A DNA stretch of 64,000 nucleotides from Polydactylus sextarius (Eukaryota > Chordata > Actinopteri > Polynemidae). Every line of letters starts with the position of its first letter. The stretch's first letter is position 1. Positions 12,212-23,853 of the stretch are shown in pieces. The stretch is from positions 2,294,001 to 2,358,000 of the forward strand of contig CM028920.1 in the NCBI GenBank assembly GCA_016801845.1, given 5' to 3'. The notes beneath the pieces were generated by a model, which saw nothing but the letters and a program-made list of their open reading frames with translations, was not told where the DNA came from and did no database searches. Position numbers and translations under genes: made by a program.

Positions 12212-13515
12212 ATGAGCGTCCCGCTTTACGCACCGACCCCCATCCAGCCGGCTCACCCGACACCTTTCTACATTGAGGACATTCTGGGGAGGACAGCCTC
12301 CACCACCTTCTCTCCCTCCTCTTCTTCCTCCTCTTCTGCCTCTTCATCGTCTCCCTCCTGCTCCACGCCGGTCATCCCGACACCGACCCTCGCGTCGCCG
12401 AACTCTTCCTTCACGAGTCTCATCTCTCCTTACCGGACGCCGATTTACGAACCCACGCCGATACACCCGGCATTGTCTCATCACGCAGCCGCAACGTTGA
12501 CGGCAACGTACGCCTCTGCCGGGGCTTTCGCTGGCCCTATCTACCCGTTCCACCACCAGCACCACCGCACCATGGGGGAGTACGCACAGGCACTGTTGAG
12601 GCGAGACCCTCTTGGTGAGTTGGGAAACTTGAGTGCGTAAAATTCCTGGATAAGTTAAAAATCACTCCAGATGTGTATGTGTGTAGATGTATATAGTTTG
12701 TCCTTTACAGAGAGTGTGCCAGATAGAATCACCCAGGACGAGCTACAGTCATGACTTTCATATGTGTTGTTTACTGGTGTGGAAAAACTCCGGTTCAGCA
12801 CCACGACTACACACTATGGTCCCTGTGACGCTGTCAGTCTCTGATGGTGCAGTCAGGCGACGTGACAAATCTTTACACTTTTCATTTGAGTACATTTATA
12901 ACGTGGCATTTTTTAAAACAAATCTTAGATTACTTTTTTATTTTAATCTGAGACAAAAAAAATAAGACATTTAGTTTCAGCGCTTGATGAACTTGGGTGA
13001 TGTGGCAAAAAAAAAAAAAAAAAAAAAAAGTATAGACTATTTTTTTTTTACCCTGTGCATGAAAACACCATCTTCACAGGCTTCGTTTCAGGGCCAACGA
13101 AACCGTGTTTGCATAAGTATATCACGCTTGGTCATTCATGCGCGTCGAACTCTACAGCGTCTACAGTTTGTCCACATGCGGCCTCATAAACAGATTTCAG
13201 TTGTTGGGCTCATCTCAGGCCCGCAGAGCGTTTGTGCATGATGCCTGACCACGCACTTATGAGTCACATTGTTATTGTGACAGACATATTTGGGACCACA
13301 ATAGCAGAAGGCTTTTCCACTCCACTCCGCTCTTGTGGTGGCAGTGAGGGGTGGCGAGGGAGGGGGGGAGGAGGAGAGGAGGGGGGTGGGGGTAGGGGTG
13401 GGGGGGTGCCTGGCAACCTTGACTCGTTTTCCTGACTCCCATTGTTCTAAAACATCAGAGAAGCAAGTCAGCCGGTGACTAAAACATATCTGGGCTCTAA
13501 ATCACTTGTTATTTC

Positions 13516-13572
<57 letters not shown>

Positions 13573-16570
13573 AGAGAATCAAGGCCGCAAAAGCAAATCA
13601 AAGATCATCCTATATCCAACATTCTGACGTCAGGTTGAACTTGTTTATAAATTCATATTTGTGTCTGACGTAATGTTGGATCAGTTGGATCACTGGTTTG
13701 TATACCTATGATAAAGTATTGTATACATGTATTTGTTTGTTCCCATCATGGACTCAGGGGTCCAGGTTCGGGTCTGGTTTTTGGGTGAGGTGGTTTAAAT
13801 GAAGCTGTTATTTGTGTCGCTCTGCGCGGTGCGACCAGCGGAGCGCCCGGCTCTGCTGCGCTCAACGCGCCGGCCTTTTCCGTTCATAGCGGAAGCCGTG
13901 AGCCCGTCGATAGGAGTAAATCTGGTTTCAGAAGCTGTTAAATGTTTTCCTGGCTCACCCCGGCCAGCCGCTTCCTCGGGAGCCCGCTGCACGCTGCTGA
14001 TTATTTTATCGACATCCTCAATACAGACATATTCAGGAAACACTCGGCCTCTGATAGCCCGGGATCCGTTTTTCACATATTGTTACACTTCCTCTGCCTC
14101 GGCCAGCGAGGATGTGACTGACTTTCTTTATGGTTTGGCGGCGAATAGAAAATACAGAGAGAGAGAGAGCGGCAGGCCTGATGTGGACTCAGTGAAGGAG
14201 ACAACAATAAAAAACAGGATAAAACAATCAAAACCAAAACGAGCCTCATTCACCACAGGAAGTTCGGAGAAGAAAGTTATGGACACTTATAGACAAAAAC
14301 ACATTTTGATTTTTTTTTTATCATTATTATTATGTTTTATTTATTTCTTTATTTATTCTGTTCTATTTTCGATCAGTCCTCCAGAGCGAGGCCTTACTGC
14401 GCCTCTCAAACTATTATAATGCACCGATTTTAGTTAATCACTGAACTTCATTCACTATAAATATTTTCCATTCCATTCCAGCAACGACCAGATACACATA
14501 ATAATAATAATAATAATAATAATAACATTAATAAAACAGCAGATTTAGTCAGCTTAGAAATAGTCTGCTGCAATTGTGATTTACTCAACTCAGTTATTCA
14601 TGTGAAGCGTCGTTCGAGTAAATCTCTCACTTCAGGACTTGGTGGTTGTGACAGACATCTGATGGGAGTGGATTAGCCAACTTCCTTTGGAAAAGAGCAG
14701 CAATAAGAAGGTCTTTGACAGCAGTTTCGACCGCACTCGTATTGTGTCAGTGAGAGCAGAGGACGTGAGTGTCTGTTGGTGGATGCCATCGCCTATAATC
14801 ACACCGCAAAGCAGGAAGCACATGAAGCGGATATTTGGCCATAGTGTTCTCCTCGTCACGACCTTCCCTAAAAGCAGCAGCAGCGGCCGCAGCAGCAGCA
14901 GCAGCAGCAGCAGCTATTGTTTGTCCCCGGTCATTAAGAGCGAGAGGAAACCAGACGAGACACAAACAGCGCTGATTACAGCCGCGCTCTGTCCAATAAA
15001 GTTAATGCGAGTTAAAGCGCGTGGAGACATTCAACACCAAACACAGTCATTAATTTGTTTTCTTTATTTATCTGAGCTCTGATTGTTCTTAAATATAATG
15101 AAGATGTAGGACGCAGACAGAGACCCGTGGCGCTGTATTATCAGCTCACACGAGACAAGATGTGTCTCTTTATTTTCCGTTTCCAATACATCTAATATTA
15201 TCATTTTTATTTATTTAATTTAATTAGTTAAAATCATATTAACGGAAAAAACTCCACGAGATCTTCATCATCTGTTTATTAAAGTTAGACGATGTTTATC
15301 TCGTAGTGAACTCTCTCTCTCCTCTATTTGTTTTTAAGGGAAGCCTCTGCTCTGGACCCCCTTCATCCAGCGGCCGTTACATAAACGAAAGGGCGGTCAG
15401 GTCCGGTTCTCCAACGACCAGACCATCGAGCTGGAGAAGAAGTTCGAGACGCAGAAGTATCTGTCTCCTCCGGAGAGGAAGCGTCTGGCCAAGATGCTGC
15501 AGCTCAGCGAGAGACAGGTGAGAACAGACCTGACCGCCCTGCGCTCATCTCACTGACGTTTACGCTCACGACGAAAATGACGCAAAAAGTCAGAGAAATG
15601 TGGGCTATTTGATTAAATTTGATTTGACTAAACAAAATGAAAAACATCTCCTCGCCTGTGGTTGTGTCCTCCAACATGCTGAGTGTGGTTGGAATGTGCG
15701 TGTTGATGAGGCCTGTGAAAGATTTACTTATCTATTAAGCGGGAGAAGATGAAATCAGAGCGTTATAAAATATTATTAATTCAATATCATTGATTAATAA
15801 TACTGCATTTAATATTAAAACTGAATTTAAACAATTTTACGCAATATCCACACTCACGATTAAATACAAATTATTTTCACGCAAATAATTATTATTAGCA
15901 GATTATTATTTCCTTATTACTAAAGAATCTGAGTTCATCATAAATAAAAGAATAAAAAGTTTTCTAACGAATAAAAAGTTCGTGAAAAATACAGGTCTTG
16001 TTAAATCAAATCAAATCAAACCAAATCAATCAAATGAATCGAAATGTAACGGCGCGTCACATGGTCCAGTTTGTTCTCTGTGATATTAATATTTTAAATG
16101 TCATTAAAACATCATGTAGCTCAACTTAATATTTTATCTTTCAGGTTAAAACTTGGTTCCAAAACCGACGAGCGAAGTGGCGACGATTGAAACAGGTAAG
16201 ATGAGACGTTTTATTAATAAATATTATAATAATATTATTTTCCTTCATTACATATAATTTTGTTACGTTCACGGGCCGCATTCGCTATAAAACTGTTTAT
16301 TTCCGTGTCCATCAGGAGAACCCTCAGGGCGGGAAGAGAGAGGTGGGGGACGACGGCTCCTCCGGCAGGAGCAGCACTAAAGGGGACGAGTCTGTGGAGC
16401 AGCCCGGGATCCAGAGCCCGGAGCGGAGACAGGCGGTCCTGGACGCGGGGATGACGCACGCGTCCCCGCAGCGCGCACACACGGAGCTGGACTCTGACGT
16501 ATCAGATGACACAGACCAGGAGCTGGATATAGAGGACGACGACGGCTTCACACGGAACCCGCAGTTCTGA
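12212..16570 (+). CDS. hhex: Hematopoietically expressed homeobox protein HHEX (PRH)
   Basis: Four exons join in phase: 12212-12614, 15339-15517, 16145-16195 and 16316-16570, giving 295 residues. HHEX is a nuclear homeodomain repressor required in anterior endoderm, liver, endothelium and blood. The N-terminus is Pro/Ser/Thr-rich and carries the family block YAPTPIQPAHPTPF, with an eh1-like Groucho/TLE contact FYIEDILGR at residues 19-27. A poly-Ser stretch follows. The homeodomain spans about 151-210 (VRFSNDQTIELEKKFETQKY, LSERQVKTWFQNRRAKWRR) with Gln200 and Asn201 at homeodomain positions 50 and 51. The C-terminus is acidic (SDVSDDTDQELDIEDDDGF). A TAG closes the frame upstream at 12093-12095 with no earlier in-frame ATG, so 12212 is the start. 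It is longer than human HHEX (270 aa), mainly through the Ser/Pro-rich N-terminus. Confidence 0.98.
12615..15338. promoter_or_regulatory. hhex intron 1, with candidate regulatory block and simple repeats
   Basis: This 2.7-kb intron holds an A-run (13006-13029), a G-run cluster (13347-13408), a (GT)n tract (13522-13568), a CpG-rich complex block (about 13797-14170), an (AAT)n tract (about 14500-14525) and a CAG-type triplet run (about 14874-14912). Hhex loci in other vertebrates have intronic haematopoietic and endothelial enhancers. The CpG-rich block is the best candidate here, by inference only. Confidence 0.4.
13522..13568. repeat. (GT)n microsatellite in hhex intron 1
   Basis: Uninterrupted GT repeat of about 47 bp. 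Confidence 0.95.
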
Positions 16571-16831
16571 AACTGATCCTGGATCCGCTCGGACACTCGG
16601 AGCTGGATGATGAACTGGACTCGTCAGACTCTGGAGCCTGAAGCCGTTTATAATATTTCGGTCAGACGTCTCTGTGTTAAACTCTTTTGTATATGAAGCA
16701 TCATAGAGTGTGTTTGTGTATCTTACTGTAGCTCCGCACAGACCTTTTCCTTCATGTGATATTCTTCAGTAATCAGCACTGGACTGATGATTTGTTGGTT
16801 CATTATCTACTGAACTGTCTCTGTGATGAGG

Positions 16832-16837
16832 AATAAA
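16832..16837 (+). other. Polyadenylation signal AATAAA of hhex
   Basis: Canonical AATAAA 262 nt after the hhex stop, with a T-rich stretch downstream. This predicts a short 3' UTR of about 0.3 kb. Confidence 0.75.
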
Positions 16838-16860
16838 TCACACAGCGGATCAGCTGTCGC

Positions 16861-16946
16861 TCATTATTGTATTATTATTATCATTATGATTATTATTATC
16901 ATTATGATTATTATTATTATTGTTGTTATTATTATTATTATTATTG
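16861..16946. repeat. Imperfect ATT/TTA-rich tandem repeat
   Basis: ATT/TTA triplets interrupted twice by a TCATTATGATTATTATTA-type unit, just after the predicted hhex poly(A) signal. Confidence 0.85.
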
Positions 16947-18535
16947 AAGAATTCTAGAGAACACACAGAAAAAGGAAAATTGATAAATGACGTCATGTTT
17001 TTAAATCAAGTTGGCCAAAATGTGAATTACAATAATTAAAAATAAAAAAAAGGACAAATGGGTTTTAGTTACAGACACACAGACCTGGAATCAGTAATGA
17101 AACAAATTAGTCGGTTACAGGGAAACTAAAACGATGGCTGCTCATAATGTTAAATACATTCAATTCAAGCACCGTAGTGTTTTTATAATCACCCAGCCTG
17201 ACAGTTTTGTAGAGAGTTGTGTAGCGTTACTTTGTTAATTCTTCATTATTAGAAATCATTGGTTTGTTTTGTTTGAATTCAGTAAAAGTATATTTCTAAT
17301 ATGTTGGGTGTTTGTCTCATATGTTTCTTTTGTCTTTTCACTGATTTGAACTGGAGCAATTAAATAATGAACCGTTTTAATTTAAAACCATATTAAAACC
17401 ATATTATAAAGCACGAGCTATTCTAGAGTTTTAAATGAATTGATTCCGTTTATTTTAGTAGGGAAATTAAAAAATATGATAAAATTATAATAATCAGAAA
17501 CAGTATTATTATTACTATTAATGACAGGATTAACATAATTATTACCTTCATATTTGATTGATATTAAACCTGTTTATAATCAGTATAATAAACTGCAGTA
17601 ATTATTTCTGATCTGTTACTTAGGTAAATGTATCAAAGATCACCTTGTGTTTTGGGTCAGGAGCTGAACTGAGTCAGACTGGATTATATGATTTCAGATG
17701 CTGGTTGTGGATCAGTAGATCCTGGCTCTGTAACCTGGACTAACAGCTCCTGCTCTGTCCTCTGTAAACTCCTAAACACTTCAACCTGTACGTGTGGTAT
17801 GACACTGAAAAGAAATGTTTTTAAGTCGTGTGGAGCCACTCGACAAGCTGAACACCTGGATGCTGCTAGTTGAAAGTGTGATGACGTTTTCATCACAATT
17901 TGATCACTTCCAAAATGCATCTGTTGAAACGCGTGAACCATGTTAAAATCACAGCTCTTCATTGGTGTGTCTCACTAAGTGCTGATTTCCTGTGGAAAGC
18001 ACAGTGTCAGTCTAGTCGATCGTTGTCCCATCACCACCTTCATCTTCAAATAGCTTATCACACAGCTCTCATGTGAGTGGGAGTTTTTCAGTAAGTAGAT
18101 TAGGTTAATGATTGAATGAACCTTCAGAGCGGTGAGGACAGCACACTGATAGCAAGGAGGTGATTGATAGTCATACAATATGTTCACAGTGCTTTTTAAT
18201 GCACCAGATGATTCTGCTTGTTGACACTGACAGTTTGTGTGAGGATGTGGAGCTGATTCAGGGATTAAAACACAGTTTCGCTGGGATGTTTTTACTGATT
18301 GATACGCATTTGGCCAAGTAACCTTGTTGCATCGCAGAGGTTCAATGGCCTTGCACGTACATGACTATTCCAAAACCAACAGTATGCACATTGATCTGAG
18401 CCTCTGCATTGTGTAATGGTTCACAAATTGTGCAGGGTAAAGTCAACACAGGGAGGAATAGCACACACAGTTGGTGGGTAAAATGTTCAGCAGATAGTCG
18501 GCTGGTTCCAGAGTGGCTGTCTGATCTGGTCAATT

Positions 18536-18543
18536 CACACACA

Positions 18544-18578
<35 letters not shown>
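18536..18578. repeat. (CA)n microsatellite
   Basis: CA repeat with one CAT interruption, in the hhex-exoc6 intergenic region. Confidence 0.95.
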
Positions 18579-19526
18579 TGTGCCCACAGATAATAGAAGT
18601 TATTATTACAGCAGTTTTGGCAACAACACGTAACAAAGAGAGAAATCACGCTCACTTTTTCTCTTTCTTTCTCTGTGATGTGTTGTCACATTGATACGTT
18701 TTAATCAGCACTTTCCTAATATTAAACATACACAGTAATACAATCGATACTTTGTTCACAAATTCAAGAACATTTTTCACATATGGCTCAGACTTTTACA
18801 GAAACACAGATACTTTATTGATCACATGGGCAAAATTAGATTTAATTTCAGTTACAACCAAGAATACAAATGTTTACAGACACAATATAGATTATTTACT
18901 GCTAATCTATAACAATAAATATATTTTTAGAGAAAGGTTTTTAGCTGATGTTTCCAGTCAGCTTTTTGGTTTATCAGTTTTAGCCAAATCCTGCTGATTT
19001 CTTTAATTAGTTTTGAGACATATATAGTATAGTTTATCAGTACATATTAAGTCAGACCTAACAGTTTGCATTAGGTTGGACACGTCCAATGGTAAAGATG
19101 ATCTGAATGGATCAGAAAAATAATGTTGTTGGTGAATATAATCAATTATGTTTCACCCAGATAAAATTGTGTTGCAGATATTTTTCAAAGACTGTGTCTC
19201 ACCTCTGAGGATCAGAATGAATTTAGACCTCTGTCATGATCCTTTACGTCATCAGAAAAGTTCCTTTTCCAAACTTTGACTCTCTAGTTTTTCTATTCCC
19301 TTATTATGAATAATTACATCCCGAAACCAATACATTTAATTTTTTAATTCAGCATAAGTATTTTTAAACAACTCACCCATTTGTTGTTTCATTTTAAAAA
19401 GCTTAGGAGTTATCTTAACAAATTTAACTCAAATGTATCAGTGAAGGACTACCTGGTTTAATCCTCATTAGGTGGTTTCCAGCAGCAGGGCAGTGTGTGT
19501 GTGTGTGTGTGTGTACGTGTATTTCA

Positions 19527-19815
19527 TTGTGTCTACCTTTTGGGGACTTAAACCTCTCTACACACTCACATTATGAGGATCTGTCTCCCTTTTGGGGACA
19601 TAAAGCAGGTCCCCATAATGTAAAAAACTAAAATTAAGGTGAAGATATGATTTAAGGTTTGATTGAGGTCAGAGTCAGGGTTAGATAAAGGTTAGGATAG
19701 TGGTAGCAACAACTGAGATCTCTAAGGTGTCCAGGAAAGTCTCCAGGAAATGAATGCAAGTCAGTGAAATGTCCAATTGTCTGTGTGTCTGTGTGTGTGT
19801 GTGTGGGTGTGTGTG
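19527..19815. repeat. Teleost interspersed repeat of the 'tttggggac / gtccccataatgt' family
   Basis: It contains two copies of a CTTTTGGGGAC-type motif, a complementary GGTCCCCATAATG, GGTTAG-rich text, and a trailing AATGTCC next to a TG tract. I recognise this arrangement as a common interspersed repeat of teleost genomes. No coding capacity was seen, and the family name is not certain. Confidence 0.5.
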
Positions 19816-21699
19816 TGGTGATGAAGGAGCACAACACCCAGTGTGATAGTGTGACTCACTGATGTGTTTGAGCTCTGTTTGTCGGAGGAATATGAAAATA
19901 AAATCCATGTTTTCATATGAAGTGTGGACTACGAGAACTCAACTCGGCTGTGACAGAAACCTGAGCCTCGTGTTAATAACCACAGTTATACTGAACAAAA
20001 CTAATGTAGCCTCAGCACAACACTGAAGAAGTGAACTAACACATTTCAAAAATATTAAACAGGTAAAATCACTTTTCATCGCTCATGTTTATATGTCTGT
20101 AGCTGTTATCTGATCTCTGATCAGGAGCTGGAGTATCACCTCTTTAATAGGATGAAGACCTCATAGACGGGACAGTGTTACAACAATCTATTAGCTGTGT
20201 GTGTGTGTGTGTGTGTCTTGTGGTATTGGTGCACACAAGTTAATGTGTGGTTATATTTGAACGACTGAGGAATGTGTTGACTGTTGACCTTGGCCAAATG
20301 GAAGCCATTATCTCCCCCTGCTGAGGCCTCCCCTCCTCCGCTGAACTGATAAATTAATGAGAGAAAACATCGCTCACATCAATACTGGTGTCGCCACGCA
20401 GACACAGAGAGGAGGAGGAGGAGGAAACAGAGACATGGAAAGAGATAGATATCAGAGGTGAGACACAGGTACATAGAATGAGGAGAAAATGGAAACAAAC
20501 GTGTATTTGTGATCATTTGCACCAATATTCATTTCTAAACTTTGCTGTCAGGATGAGGAAGAAAGGAAATATTCACTAAATAAATGATATGAGTTGTCAT
20601 GTCACAGCAGCTGGAAACAGTTTAACACAAGTTTGAAGTGAATGTGTGAATTCTGATGGCGACCACTTTCGAGGCTCTAAAACTAAAACTGGAAATTTTT
20701 GAAGACATGTTTATCCTGCTGAATGTGCTTTATTTTTTAATTTAATTCTATTTGTATGAAATCACAAAATGCATTTGTCTCATGGCTCTTCATGATATTT
20801 TTAGAGAAAACTAAAGGTCAAATCAGATAAATGTCACCACCACTCAACATATAGAGGTGAAGTTATCTCTTCCTGGTCTCAGTAGACGCTCCCTCAAGTT
20901 TGCCAAAGGCAAAATCTTTTTTTTTTTCTTTTTTTTTGATATCGATTTCTAAAGAAAAGCTGGGCACGGTGAAGAAGTGTTGACTGATCCTGTGGCTCTG
21001 TCTCTATCCGTTTAAAAATCAATACAACAGGTTGTATCGCTGAAAAAAGCAGAGATTTGTTCAGAGATTTCATTATGAGAGTCCATTTCATTTTATTCAT
21101 GTTTTGAATGCCCACCTGTTCATAGATGATAGCAGTGATAACGTGGTGCTGCTTCTCATGACACTTTAAAATCCTCTTCTGGTTTTAACTCGTCTCCTTC
21201 ACTAACTGCTGTGTGATTGTTACAGTGTGTTTTTCGATCATTGTCTTTTTCACACCGACCTTCATCTTTTCTTTCTCCCTCCATGTTTCACAGTCACTGC
21301 TCTGGTTCTGGTTCAGTCCAGACCAAACCTGCTGGACTCATTTGATCAGCTGATCCACACTCACTTACTGTGTACCAGAGGTGGGAATGTCCAGCTTCAG
21401 AAAGTAAAAATCCTGCCATGTTTTGGTGCTACCTTTACACTTAACACAGGTGATCCACCTGTCTGAAGAATTGTGTTAATTAGAACCAGATGTTCCATGT
21501 GAATGGTTGGAGCAAGAATGTGGCAGGACTTTTACTTCCTGAAGCCGGACATTCACACCTCTACTGTTACTGCTCACAAGTTTTGCTTTTCCCCTTGTAC
21601 GCTGTCTGTAAAAGTCGACCTGATCCTCATCAGTGCCTGATCAGCTCTTGATCAGTCCCTGAAACACCAGTTTCCTCAGACACTCCCTCTCTGTGTAAA

Positions 21700-21701
<2 letters not shown>

Positions 21702-21748
<47 letters not shown>
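21702..21748. repeat. (GT)n microsatellite
   Basis: Uninterrupted GT repeat of about 47 bp, intergenic. Confidence 0.95.
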
Positions 21749-21749
<1 letters not shown>

Positions 21750-22116
21750 CTTTGTTTAGTGCTATTGGCAGCATGGCACAGACTGTAGCTCCCAGCCACT
21801 GCTGCAGCTCTTCCTTCTACATCTTTATCAAGTCTCTTAGTCTGGTTTCTTATTATTCTGGTGGTTAATCACCATGTGGAGCCTTGTTGCATCAGACTTA
21901 ACCCAGACCAGGACTGAGGAGGCTGAGTGTGCTCACTTTAGTTGCAGTTGTAGTATATAACCATTACTCTTTTTTAGTTATTTTTAGTTATGTTTAAGAC
22001 CATATACCTGAGAATAATTCAACACTTCAATGTTAGTATTATTTTACTGATCAGTCATCATTATCATCACTTTATTTCAAATAATTTTCTCATTTGGTTA
22101 AACCCTCTTCATGTTC

Positions 22117-22118
<2 letters not shown>

Positions 22119-22164
<46 letters not shown>
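22119..22164. repeat. (TG)n microsatellite
   Basis: Uninterrupted TG repeat of about 46 bp, just upstream of a complex block that looks conserved. Confidence 0.95.
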
Positions 22165-22165
<1 letters not shown>

Positions 22166-22279
22166 CCACCCTCATCCACATCCCATATGGTGAGTCAACA
22201 GTGTCAACTAGAGTTGTCCCAGAAACCACTTACTGTGTGTGTGAAAAGGATCCACATCCAGACATTAATCCCCAAAACA

Positions 22280-22780
22280 ATGTTCTAATAGATAATGCGT
22301 GAGGGAGGCCATTTGAAGCAATGGAAAACCGGAGCGGGGCCGAGGGGCTCCGGCAGCACAGGCTCATTCCTGTGGCAGCTAAGGAGATATCACTCACTGA
22401 TTCATGGGTGCACTCAAGTGTACTATTTGCTTTTCAATTAGGCCATATCCAAATGGAAGATAGCGAGGTTTTAAAAGTATTCACATGCTAGTCAACAGAG
22501 TACAGGATTTTCTGCCTCACCATCCAATTTAGATAGAGTCCATCTGAACAATTAGCTGCTCAAACAAGCTGCGCTGGCAGGGCACACACAGCCATAATAA
22601 ATAGCTATGGCTAAATGTTGCAAACATCCGAGTGAATTAAGCCGCTATTAGAGCACAAGTGACATTTTAGGAACAATATAAAGGATATCTCCTGCTACAT
22701 GTGGCCCAGTGAATTTTCCACTGACATGAAACCGTAACGATCAGGCTTTTAGATGTGGTGTCTCTATTTTCTATTTATCT
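22280..22780. promoter_or_regulatory. Candidate conserved non-coding enhancer block
   Basis: About 500 bp of high-complexity sequence without simple repeats, between a TG tract and ordinary AT-rich DNA. It contains homeodomain-type cores (CAATTAG in two places), E-box-like CAGCTG/CATCTG relatives, AACAAT SOX-type sites and CAAATGG. It has no open frame of note. Texture and position suggest an hhex enhancer; conservation was not tested. Confidence 0.4.
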
Positions 22781-23818
22781 CTTCATCATTTTTCCAGAGA
22801 GCCACCAACCTCCAGGTACCTGAAACTCAGGAATCGGTTGCTTCACACTTTGTACAATTGGAGGTTGTAGTAATGACATGTGATTTCATACAGCTAAAGT
22901 TAAATGTGGGTTTATAATGAGTTTATGATGAGGTGAGGTGCTACAACACTGCAGTGTAATGTGCACTGGTCAGTTCAGCCCCGTTCATCACCTGAATACA
23001 CTTGTCACCTGAACTGAATCATCACCCGGAGGAAATAAACAGCACCATTCATTTCTTGTCCCACTCGCTCCAGAATGTTACTTGGCCGTGACCTCCAGGG
23101 TCTTAACAAAACCCAAAGATATGCACAGGTCAAATAGACAGACCTGCATTAATGTACTTTAATGGGAACAATACACTAAATAACTGAGTTTAAGTGTTTA
23201 GTTTAAGTTAAAACAATCCGAAGAGTCAAAATAAAAGATCAACAGCAGATTATCTTGTTCTGGCATAAACTGAACAATACGTTTGACTCATCAATACAGA
23301 GCAGTGAAGCATTAAAACAAGATGATTGTGTTAGATGCTGTTTAATAACGTTGGTCATTTTATGATATGCCCTGTTATGTGTCTAAATGGAGTATAATGT
23401 GCTATAATGGGATTTAAATGTTGTATATCTTGGTCTCTGATTATGGCATGATTTAGTCATATTAAGTCTAATAAAGATCTCACAGTGTTTCTTAATAAAC
23501 TGAATATTATTTCTAGTTTTTGTCTGATTTGCTGTAGGCTTTTATTAGACAACGGCAAATAAAGTGTGACCAGTAAGTTTACAGTAAGTTATTCTATATT
23601 GCAACATCACTTCAGAGGAAAACTGTATCATGATGAAGTCACCATGATAAAAAATTACAAATAAAAAGTTAGATAATTTTGATGTGTCAAATATGTAAAA
23701 ACCAGATCATCAGAACGAAGCCGTTATTAGAGTTAAAGAAACAGCAGAACTAAGTTACAAAGTTATGGTGTTACTTTGATAATTCTAGGTCATTTACCAG
23801 ACCCTTCTCTTGTACACA

Positions 23819-23820
<2 letters not shown>

Positions 23821-23851
<31 letters not shown>
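23821..23851. repeat. (CA)n microsatellite
   Basis: Uninterrupted CA repeat of 31 bp, intergenic. Confidence 0.95.

Positions 23852-23853
<2 letters not shown>

Noticed and set aside
12150..12565. Antisense open frames across hhex exon 1
   Set aside because: Shadows of the GC-rich, codon-biased hhex exon, with low-complexity Arg-rich products and no family match.
14871..14912. CAG-type triplet run as a coding poly-Ser or poly-Ala tract
   Set aside because: It lies in hhex intron 1 with no splice-consistent exon; the Ser or Ala frames around it match nothing.
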